Of a DNA stretch of 64,000 nt, positions 1-10,700 are shown piece after piece (position 1 is the first letter of the stretch; the number at the start of each line of letters is the position of its first letter). Below the pieces are notes generated by a model. That model was not told the DNA's origin and did not search any database. It saw only the letters and a program-made list of their open reading frames with translations. Made by a program: the position numbers and the translations under genes. The stretch spans positions 5,405,001 through 5,469,000 of the forward strand of contig NC_079888.1 in assembly GCF_029227915.1 (NCBI RefSeq), read 5' to 3'. The stretch is from Hydractinia symbiolongicarpus. Its lineage: Eukaryota > Cnidaria > Hydrozoa > Anthoathecata > Hydractiniidae.

Positions 1-982
1 ATGAACAAGACTGGTAAAGTGTTTGTCGAATACATACCATCTATATCAGAAAAACAGTCCCAGTATCACGTTATCACTACTTTGAAAACCTGCTCAGACG
101 CAGATCTTGCTAAATTTAGGTACATTATCTTCTGGGGTTCTTAAGTTCCTTTTAGGAGTTTTTTAGTATATGAAATTTTATTATACTGTAGAAGCGAGCA
201 GAAGCATCAACAATCGACTTACTTCCTTCGCACAAAAGCACCAATCACAATTATGAACATGCTTCGAAATTCAGATAAGATGCAATTTCAGGTTTTCAAG
301 GGTATGCTCTTTTTCTTCTTTTAAAGTCTTAATTTACTCGCCTTTTATTTCATGCTTGTTTCTTATTCTGTCCTATCTTTAGGTGCAGTTACGTCAGAAT
401 GTCTTTTTGAAGTTGCCTTAAAAGTGGACGAAGTATTTCGGTATAACCATTTGGAAAGCATCAAAGCGTCCGAACATATACAGTATCCAGAAGCTCAAAC
501 ATATTTCTTGTATGGCGACAAAAAACGTGCGTACATTTCGCATGTTATTACCAAGCATCCAGACTTCCAACAGGTAAGGAATCAACATTAGGAAACACAG
601 CATATATTTTTTCACAATGAATTTATTTTTACAAAAATAACAACCGCATTCTTTAAACCATGATCATTCTATAGTTTCTTAAGATTTTCCGAAAGTATTT
701 TATCCACTAATATAAAAATTTGTGCAAAATTTTGTTTCTCCTTAGGTTGTCCAGTTGGATGAGATCCCTCACAGTATCACACCACACGTGCTCGATCTCG
801 GTCTAATTATCACGATTCCTGAAATTCATGGCTACCCCTTGATCATCGACAATAAGATTAGCGATCCCTTACAACGAGAATCTTATACAGTGCACTACAA
901 AGGCATCCAGTATGCTGATTGTAAAACCAAAATTACTCTCAGCAAGAGAAATTCCAAAAAATGGTTTAAGGGAAATTTGTAA
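1..982 (+). CDS. 3' part of an unrecognised multi-exon protein-coding gene
   Basis: Four exons join in phase: 1-119 (or starting before the window), 192-301, 383-573 and 746-982, with GT-AG introns at each junction and a TAA stop. The joined reading frame gives about 218 residues. The window begins on an ATG that is in frame, but this may be an internal Met of a gene that starts further left. The product is soluble-looking and rich in charged and aromatic residues. It has no signal peptide, no membrane segment and few cysteines. The last exon encodes an alternating beta-like stretch ending in a basic tail (SKRNSKKWFKGNL). I do not recognise the family. The exon structure, coding quality and a poly(A) signal at 1024-1029 make it a real gene; its function is unknown. 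Confidence 0.7.
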
Positions 983-1023
983 ATCGTGTATATTATGTAA
1001 GAAATGAATGGATTGAATGAATG

Positions 1024-1029
1024 AATAAA
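1024..1029 (+). promoter_or_regulatory. poly(A) signal of the left-edge gene
   Basis: An AATAAA hexamer lies 42 nt after the TAA stop, within a run of repeated AATRAAT-like words, so the exact functional hexamer is uncertain. Confidence 0.5.
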
Positions 1030-2838
1030 TAAATTAATGAAATGAAATAATACACCATGCACTTTTGATATGAATATCACACATCAAAGATCCACTTATA
1101 AATTTGTACCTACTCCGTGCAATCAATTTTGTATAGCCACTTAATGCAAAAATATTAATTTTTCCCGCTTTCACGAAAGTCCACTAATTTCTCATTCTTC
1201 TCCATACATGACTGGTCAACAATAAGGCAGATTAGCTTAATTTTCTGCATATTTAGTTTGGTTTAACCTCCACTTCATCCCACTCCATGTGCACCTACAC
1301 TCAAACGGTCAAACAACAAATCTTTCTAAGATAGACGAAACATTCTTCATTAAATCCACACAACATCCTTCCCTTCCTCCTAATATTGATGCACCGTTGG
1401 AATACGTTCAAGCCTCCCTACTCTGTAACACCACTCACTCACGCACTTAAACACGAGTTATATTCTAGAATTCGATGGTCGATATAAAGCAAAGGGGTTA
1501 TTTACACGTTACAAATACTCGCTTTGTCGTGAATTATCACATTAAGCAACGCCGACGTCAATTTGTAACGTCAAATTACAACGTCAATGGTAAAACAATA
1601 CGTTGACATAAGCGCTGCAGTTTTTAATGTTTCAATTTAACAACCATCTTGTTAATTATTCACATGTTAAATGTTTTGAATATTTTTAACGGAAAATGGA
1701 GATAGTAATTAGAATTGCACTTCATCGTTGTGATTAAAGTTTGTTTAAATTGTTTGAATTTAAGAGATATCTGTAAAAAAGGGCCTGTCTCTCTTGCGTG
1801 TAACTCCATACGAAAAATAAAGTGCTTTCAGTAGACTAACTTCAATTAAACGCACACTGTAGTATTTATCTGGATGTAAATATAAAATCAGCTGCGAAGA
1901 AGAGCAAATTTACAATTACTAATTTTTTTAATTGATCAACAAAATGAGATACAATTGTATTGTTTTTCTGTCAATTGCTGACTTCTTTCATTGCATATTG
2001 TTTGTTGAAAGAAAATGCACAGTGTGAAAAGAAGTTTAACAAAGAAAATATGTGAGTTTAAGTACACATGGAAATTCACTTAATTTATTTTTCAGTGTGA
2101 AATCAACATATAAAATCAATTTCAAGAATTCGTGACAAGAGGGTAAAAGAAGTATTTCATATAAGGTTAATTATTCTTTTTCATTTAAGTCAAGTGATAT
2201 ATACGCTATTTTTTCCTGATTTAACTTAATACGTCAGGATAATATAAGGATAATACAAAAAAGCCATTGTTACTTACATGGAGTTTGAAGTTAATTTTTA
2301 TTTAAAATTTAATATTTAACTACGCTTCGTTTACATTTTAATGGTAAAAAATGAAGAAACGTGTTTTTGTGAGATATTTCTAGAGGGAACAAAATAATAG
2401 GGAAATATGATCTTTATCAATAACGAGGTTTGTCATTGTCATTATTCAAAAGGTTAGCTAGCTAGAGCAATTATTACTATGTATCATGTAGTTGTTTGTA
2501 TACAAGCAATCACCTTTAAAGAAACTGCACTAAAATTCGCATTTGTAAGCAACTTAAGTATCACCAAAATTGGAAACAAGCAACGAATTATTTTTTGCAT
2601 AAAAAAGCAGTACATTGTTGTTTTCCATTGTGTAACTTCTTGTTGTGTCTAATAAGATAATTATTCATACAGAATATCCCTTTAATTTTAAACCAACTAC
2701 TACTTTATCGGGTATTTAGTTAAAAACTGTCATTAAATCAAATAATTGCGTGTGTATACTTTTTCATAGGGTTGTTTTTCAATTTGTGCTAAGAAACCTT
2801 TAAGCAAATTGTCTATAAATTTTAAAATATTTGTATAT
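1030..2838. other. intergenic, no gene seen
   Basis: AT-rich sequence with frequent stops in all frames. I see no exon with matching splice sites, no RNA gene and no clear repeat boundary. Confidence 0.5.
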
Positions 2839-3195
2839 GCCACGGGAACAGGAGGCAACTTTTTCAGGCGATAGTAACATATTAACGATGATTACTTTCG
2901 CCTGAAAATGTGTTCTGGTATCATCAGTGTAGCTTTTTGTTGCTCGCAGCATTTTTTTTGTTACTCACAACATTAATTTTGTTGCCAGTAACAAGATGCA
3001 AAATAAAATCGATTTGATTTTGTATCTTGTAAAAACATGCTTCGACTAATGTTGTGACTTAATGTTGTGACTAATAAAAAAATGTTGTGAGCATTAAAAA
3101 GTTATGCTGTCAACACCAGTAAATATTTTCAGGCGAAAGTAATTGACGTAACTTTGTTACTATCGTCGGAAAAAGTTGCCTGGTGTCCCCGTGGC
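2839..3195. mobile_element. 357 bp foldback (MITE-like) element
   Basis: The two ends form a long imperfect inverted repeat. The left end begins GCCACGGGAACAGGAGGCAA and the reverse complement of the right end begins GCCACGGGGACACCAGGCAA. The similarity continues inward for about 140 bp on each side: the words CAACTTTTTC, GATAGTAAC, TACTTTCGCCTGAAAAT and CTCACAACATT occur in the same order. Only about 60 bp at the centre is unpaired. It encodes nothing. I could not find a convincing target-site duplication, so the superfamily is open. Confidence 0.75.
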
Positions 3196-4839
3196 TTAGG
3201 AACTAATCAAACCTTATTACTAACGAAGTTGAAGGTGTATGCAGTATACATGTTGAAATATCTTCGTAAACGCATGTTAAATTAGCACATTTTTCTTGTC
3301 ATTTTAATAATTTAACATTTTATAGTTGACAGGAAAATTAATTAATATTTCACTAGGTAATGTTTTATATAAGGATATGATGTGTTCATTGTTAATGTTT
3401 CTCTGAAGAATAGATTAGTCACGTGTAAAGGAAATGCACCAGTGTGTCAAATATAATTTGATGAAATAATAGTTAACATGAGGGAGTTAACGATCGCAGA
3501 AGTAAAACACATTTGCTTTAAAGTGTTATTAATATTTCTACTTGTATTTTTTATTGTTTCTTATTAATTTGTTTCTTTATGTTAAAATTATTATTTGGTT
3601 CTAAAGTTTTCTAGTATGTCTCTTACACGACCTCTACCAACACGATGTTGTGGTACATATCTCCTCCCTTGGGATTTGTTACCAAAGAAATTAATAACCA
3701 TCGTAATAAAGCTGACAACCACAAAAGTCATACCTCAAAATAACATTATAATGACGGAAAGTTGTAATGGAAATAGGAGTGATAATAAGCAGAATTGTTT
3801 TTAAATGGGAGGAATTGTTGTGAAGATTGTGAAAAAGAGAAAACATCACTCACAGATAATTAAATAATTTCTATTTTAATTTTTCGATATGCAAAATAAT
3901 TATTATGTGTTAAAGTTATAATTTCGTAATTTAAATATCAATTGCAATTAATCCTTAATAAAATGGGTAGAAGTTTTGCAACAACAATAAAGAATATTTC
4001 TAATGGATTTTTTATAAATTACGATAGCTTTCAATTGGCAGCAAGCAAAGGTGAAATCTGGTGATCTCGTTATCTCCGCATTACTCTGGTTGCATTGAGA
4101 TAATAGATCTAACTAATTGCTATTTTGTGGTGGGAGAATGTTTTATTAAATTTTAATGGGACCTGAAATAGTATTTTATTCTTCTAAAATAATTAGATCT
4201 ATCATTTTTACGACTTTTTATATTCTAACGACGTTGTCGTGACGAAGATGACCTACGCAAAATGAGTATGATGATCTTCTGTTGAGAATAACTTGATTTC
4301 CGCTCTACAAACACGAACAGATACGTCTTAGTAGCGGATGTCTATTAGATGTGTCCAGCATGCCGTGTGTTGGAATGTTTCCGTGTGCAAGCACATGTGC
4401 GAAATGATACAGTGTAGAGCATTTGGGGAATATTCATTTAGATATTCTTTCTTTTTTTTGAGAAACAATCCTAAGTTTAAACAATTTTGAACGATTTTAA
4501 ATAATTTGTAATAATTAATAATTAACTAATTTTTTTAAAAAAAAAATGCATGAGGCAAAACATGTATAAATAACTGTAGAAATGGAATAATTACTTTGAA
4601 TATAAACAAATCCTACCCAGGTAAACATTGGCTAAATATTTGTTTTTGTTGTTTTCCTCATGTATATTTAATATATGTTCGCGCCGCAGTGGAAAAATCT
4701 ATTTGTATAAAAATTACCACTGCAAAGGGTTTGAACGAATAATAATAACAAAAAGAACATGAAAAAATATGTGTATGATATGTTTTAAGGCAGCATGTAT
4801 CACAAAATAATTTTAAGCATAATTTTCCTTTGCCATTCT
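3196..4839. other. intergenic, no gene seen
   Basis: AT-rich DNA between two repeat relics. The short open frame at 3595-3804 has no coding character, no flanking exons and no similarity I recognise. Confidence 0.45.
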
Positions 4840-5122
4840 ATCTGTTCCGAATAGTGACTAATCTTCCTGCTCACACCACTCAGCTCTTGTTAGACGTGTA
4901 GCAATCCACTTGGCACAGCTGCTTTTGACAAAAAGCTCGTTCAGGTACCGTGTGAGAAGGGACCGTATATTCCCTCTGTTGTATCAGGAATTTGTGGTTT
5001 GCTGTGATCCCACGTACCGATTTTGTAAATTTTGTGATCGAAGAGATGGTGCATCAGAAAAAGACCAGTACCACTGTCCTTTTAAATAGGGTTGGCGTCA
5101 AGAAGGGCATCCGACCATAAAA
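4840..5122 (+). mobile_element. probable LINE (RTE-type) 3'-end relic
   Basis: The segment is less AT-rich than its surroundings and ends in GGTTGGCGTCAAGAAGGGCA followed by TCCGACCATAAAA. To my knowledge this word recurs at the 3' ends of RTE-like retrotransposons in many invertebrates. No open reverse transcriptase frame remains. The left boundary is a guess from base composition. Confidence 0.4.
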
Positions 5123-6370
5123 CATTTTCTTCAATTTAGTGTATGTTCAGAATTTTATTTAAAGAATTTTTGTAAAACTTCTGGTGATATTTCTGTTGCC
5201 AGTGTGGCATCTTTAATTAAAATTCTGACAACGAAAAAAGCGGACTAAAGATTTTGATATCTTATAATGTACCCGAAAATTCCATTTCCTGATATATAGC
5301 TATAAATAGAATGGTATCTAACAAATATGATATATATTTGTTTATATTCGTAAAAAAAAAGAAGTGATGGAGAAAGTTTTGTTGATCGACAGATGATAAG
5401 TAAAAGACATGTGTTAAATGAAATTTTAGTTAAAAAATTCATTCTGAGCCTGAAAAAACAGACTGTGACCAAAGGCATCTCGTTTAGACGAGTCAAATCC
5501 GTCAAATTTAAAGAATTAATGTTAATGGATTGTTAATGTTGTTTAATTTTAATTGCTCTCGTTGGTTAATATCTTTCATTAATTGGAAGTTTTTAAATGT
5601 TTCTAAACGACGCTTCGTGTTATGTAATCCATAATATTCACATTGTAACGTCAGATAAAAAATATTGAATCATGAGAAACTACACCAGTTGAAGAACTTT
5701 TCTAATAACATAAAACAAGAAATATTTTTGGCTACTTCCAGAAGGTAGTGTTCGTGGAATCTCAGAGAGGTATTGTGTCGCAAAATATGGTACATTACTT
5801 TATTACTGATAGTATTGATAGTTAAGAAATCTTGTATGTAAAATAAAATAAAGTTGAAAATAAATAGAAAAAAACAAACAAACAAGCGAGCGAGCCAGCC
5901 ACTCTAAAAATAATGCTTAAAACCTAAGATCTTCCCATTTGCTAATTATAACAAATAATAATAATAATTTTAATAAAAGACTTTAAATATAAAATTAGGT
6001 GTTAATATATTCGTGAAGAAATTTTCTGTTTTATTATAAACTGTACAGCAGGTGAAAACAAAGATATATTCTACGATATTCTTTATGAACTTCTTTTCTA
6101 TCGTCTTGATGTTTATAACAGAAATATAAAGTTGATGAAAGGCGAACAAAATGCTTTCATATGAAAGACTGAGAATGTCAGAATCGATTGTGGTTGTTAA
6201 ATATGTATGACCTATTGAAACACACTTCGACTCTACTTATTACATACATGTCATATAGATTTTATTTGATAAAAAAATTGTGATAAGTTATATATGCAAA
6301 ACATACAACACCAAAAGCTGTAAAGATCAGCTTTTTCATAAGTTGTACATATATTTGTATGGAATCACGA
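5123..6370. other. intergenic upstream of the receptor gene
   Basis: AT-rich DNA with no recognisable exon. It must contain the promoter and any 5'UTR of the following receptor gene, but no element can be assigned with confidence. Confidence 0.4.
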
Positions 6371-6470
6371 AATGTTTGTGAAAGACCACTGTAAACAAAT
6401 AAAAGTTATAATTTTATTATTATTATTATTGCACAGGATAGATAGCACACATGTAAAAACAAATAAAAAA

Positions 6471-7715
6471 ATGTCTGGGATGCTTCTACTGTACATGTTA
6501 TGCATTCTACTAAGTATTGACATCACGACAGCTGACGAAGGAGAACATAGAGTGAAAAGTGTTGATCGTTTTATTAGTAACTCTGAGACAGACATAGTTA
6601 ATTTTGAGGGAAATTGTGCAGGAAGATTATGTGAAAACATTGGTGGGTTTATGTTGCAAGGGAAATGTCAATGTCGATGCAGTAGTGGTAAAGTGTTCAT
6701 AATATCACGGAAAGTATGTGAAACAGAAAAGAACATTAGTAAGTTAATATAATTCTTTAACTTTTTTTCTGATTGTTGTCTGCGTGAGCAAGGTTTTTGT
6801 TAATTATCTGCATAATTGTATTTATTTATTTATTATTGTTTGTTTGTTTTGCTTGTCTTTATTTGTTTTGATATACTTTTGCTATGCCCTCTGAATTAAA
6901 TTTTCTACCATGTATGTTGAAAGAAAAAGAAGCGCTAAAAGAGACAAGAATTAGAAAACTCTCCTATTTTTTAAATTACAACTTAAACAATATTCTTGTA
7001 CTTTCCTTTGTGGTTTATGTACATCGCTTCTGTTACTCTACTGGGTCAGAGATGTTTAAAATTTGCTGATAAAATGGAGGCCCACTCCTTTTATATTTTT
7101 TTTATTAAAAAAATGTCTAGGATTTTTACAAACAAACAAAAGCAATCTTTTTATATAGTTTATCTTTTCAAGATTATATTCCTTCTTTTTCTTATTTATA
7201 ATCATAACAAAAATATGTTTTCTTCCATTTCCTAGAATATTAAATTATTTATATTCTAAAAATTACAAAATTTCCTCAATACATGCGGTTTGTTTGGATC
7301 TATAATATGTCACGAGATTTTGTATCAGTTTTTGCTACTTTTTCATTAACAAAAACTGAAGGATGAGTCGCAATGAATTATCCAACTCTCTGCAGCTCAA
7401 CACATGATTGTTAGAACATAAATTTAATGCAAACCTACTATCAACTTTTTTATTTCGACCAAATTTTGGACTAAATTAAACTTTTTTCTTTAAACGTTTT
7501 TGCGTATTTTAACTCGAAACGATCGCTTTTATCGTCACCACAGCACAAATGTACGTTTTAGCTATGAGGATAGAAATAGAAAAAGAAATATTTTTAATCT
7601 TCTAAGTGTTAAGTAAAAAAAATCATACGCAAATTTCAGACGCACAAACGTTCAAAAGCAAAGTCTGCTTTCAGAAATGTTCCAAATATTATTTTACGTA
7701 TAGTTCCAAATAAAT

Positions 7716-7747
<32 letters not shown>

Positions 7748-10700
7748 ATCCCTTTCTATATCAAATTAAAATTGTCAAAACCCTCTCCTCTTTTAGATGA
7801 AAACTATATAATTTCTAAAAACACAGACGCGGATGAATATCAAAAAATATCGAAAGCTAGCTCTTATCAACTTCAAAACGGACTGTATATAAAACATTGT
7901 ACTGATAATAAATGTCAGCTCGTTTCGTCGTGTGAAATTGATCTGGAAAAATCAGTTTTCGATGGCAAAACCTGGCAAAGGTTATGGTTGCAGCAGAAAG
8001 ATGTTACGTTAAAAGTTTATACCGTCAACAGTCACATTAAAATTAAGGTAATCATAAAGGACTTTTGGCTATTGTTGTTTTTGTTATTTTGTTTAATGTG
8101 TGTGAAAAAAAATGTCTTTAATGCAGCAAGATATCTGCGAAACCAAAAGTAAACCAACACATTACCTTTAGCTGTAATGTATGAATATTTATCAGATCGA
8201 CATATAAAATCTAGACATTTTAAATTGGTTTTGTGCACAACCGCAACAATTTTTCTACATTAAACTGACTACTTCGCCAAAAAATCCATTTCCTGAGAAT
8301 CATCAGAATGTTTATAAAGTCGTAACATGAAATTAATAAAATTTCGGGCAATACTGAGTCTACGTTTTCCACTTCAAAAATTTTTCATTTGAATTGAATT
8401 AATTTTGATCCATAACTATTTTTATTCTCGTATTAGTTCGTGAAAAACATTAAAAACACAAATATGTACAATGGTTTGCTACTAAAGATTGGATTAACAT
8501 GTACAGTGATGGATGGAGAAAAAGTAGAGTCGTTTGTTGTCTTTGAAGTAACTGGAAGTTTTCTAGGTAAGATGTTTGCACAGTAGTTTGCAGTGAACAC
8601 AGGAAATAAATTTCAATGAGGTGAGGTTGAATGTTACTGCTGGTTAAATAATGCAACTGTTTATCTGCATAAAAACAAAATCGAGTAGAATTCAGTATAT
8701 CAATTTCAAAGTTGTTGTTGTTGTTGTTGTTCTTGTTGTTGAGGGCTGACATTTCAAATGAAATTAGCAACACGTTAATTCCAACGTCCTAAATATTTGT
8801 AAATTTAGAGTTTTATTTCATCTTCCAAGGAAACGCTTTTCATTAAGGCATTCTTGTATTGGATTCTTTTTTTGCCACATTGCCTGTATTTTGACAGCTT
8901 CGGAAGTTGAGACAAGACAACTTCAAAACACTTGTAACGAATAAAAATTTGGAAAACGCCACCATTTTTAGTGCAGTGGAGATGGAGCATGTTAAGTGTC
9001 GATCTCCAATGCTGAAAGCGCGGCCACAGGCAGTTTAGTGGAAATTACTTAAGTGTACTGATTTGCAGTAACGTTATCAAATATTCGTTGTAGAAGAGTT
9101 GCGGCGTAACATAATGTTTTTATTTTGCAACGAGAAAAATGGACATGCGCACGCATATGTAAAGGCAAAAATTATAACAGCAGACTGCGAAGTCTGCTCT
9201 TACACAGATAATAGTTAAGAAAAAAAAATCCAATGCATTTTCAAACTTTTATTCCTAAAAATCTATAAATTGGAGTAAAAAGTCAATTTGGCCTTTTTTG
9301 GTCCTTCTTTTCTTGCCTCTCAGGATGTGCGCGCATTATATGGAACTTTACAAACAATCGCCTATACATCAGGATTCCTGTGTATTTTTAGCGATTTAAA
9401 CTTCCTAAATGTGAATTAGGTATAGTTAAAAATTGAGTTTTAAAATAGAAAAATATTCATATCGCCCAAGCATCTCTTCAGGAGGGCGTTACATCAGTGA
9501 TGATTTGTAAATGTAAAAATTGATATTTCTGCCTTAACAGCTGCGACGAGAATAATGACCATTAGCTTCAAAACCATAACTTTCTTTTTGATTTAAAAAA
9601 ATATTTTAGGTATTAAAAAAAATCTCAAGTTACAATTTCTCTTTTTCTTTCGTATTACATTACGTAACTGTATCTTTACTCAAAAATTCGAAGTATTAAA
9701 GGAAGAGGGTAAGGGAATATCTTTAGCTGAGTAGACGCGACAAGAATTATGTACATGGCCTGCCAATTCAGTGCTTCATACACGTGAAGAAAGATGGCTC
9801 TTTAAAACTTCTCATAGAGTTAGAAATTCTTCTATAGATTACCAGTTTCTTTTGTTTTGTCTTAAGTGTCTATCATCGGGAAAAATCCGACAGTCGTAGC
9901 TCCAACAAGAACAACTTTGACGTCGAAGCTGAAAACTGTACATGTTTTTACTTTGTCAGGTGTATTTCCAACGACATCACACGGAAACGTAACTACAGAT
10001 CAACAGGTAATGTTTGTTTGTTTGTTTGTTTGCTTGTTTTTGTTATTTCTCATTTGCTTTTTTTGTTTATGTATGTTTTTGTTTGTTTGTTTGTTCGTTT
10101 TTTTTTTGTTTCTCGTTACTTTATTATCTTCTTATCTTTTTGTTTTTGTTTTTGTTGTTGTTGTTATTTTTTGTTTTGCATTGTTTGATAGTTTGATTGT
10201 TTTTCTTACGTGCTCACAAAAATTGACTCGGCACATTACCGTGCCAATGTGACAAATTTTTTGCTAATTAAAAGTTGTTCAATGATGCAATTTAACAACA
10301 AAACCACACAAATAAAAAAAATCGCTGAGATGGCACGCTTGTTTGAAAAGAAAATTGTCTTCTCTCTGCCGACCTGGCGTTTACTACTTCGAATACTATC
10401 ACAAAATCGAAATGAGACATAAAATGATCGCTTGGATCAAATCATGATAACCAACCAAAAGTGCTTTATTTATTCTCGCGAAAAAAAATTTTCGTAGCTA
10501 CAACCCCTATCTTAAACATCTTCAAACTTTTGGGATAAAGTTTTGTTGTCACTTATCGCATTGCCAATAATCCTTTTTTCCATCTTCCCTTCCTATCCAA
10601 ACAAACATTGTGGACACACCTCTAAATAATTTGTTTAAGGTAAACGTAAACTTCATGTCTGAAATGAAAAAAAAATATGCATGTATTAGAAACCAAACCA

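Noticed and set aside
6372-6470. Upstream start for the receptor gene
   Set aside because: The added 33 residues come from low-complexity ATTATT/TTA DNA and would place a hydrophobic run before the better signal peptide at 6471. It cannot be excluded without cDNA.
9866-10252. 128-codon frame running past receptor exon 4
   Set aside because: Only 9867-10006 is exon. The rest is a TTTG/T-rich intron tract, and exon 5 joins in phase at 11322.
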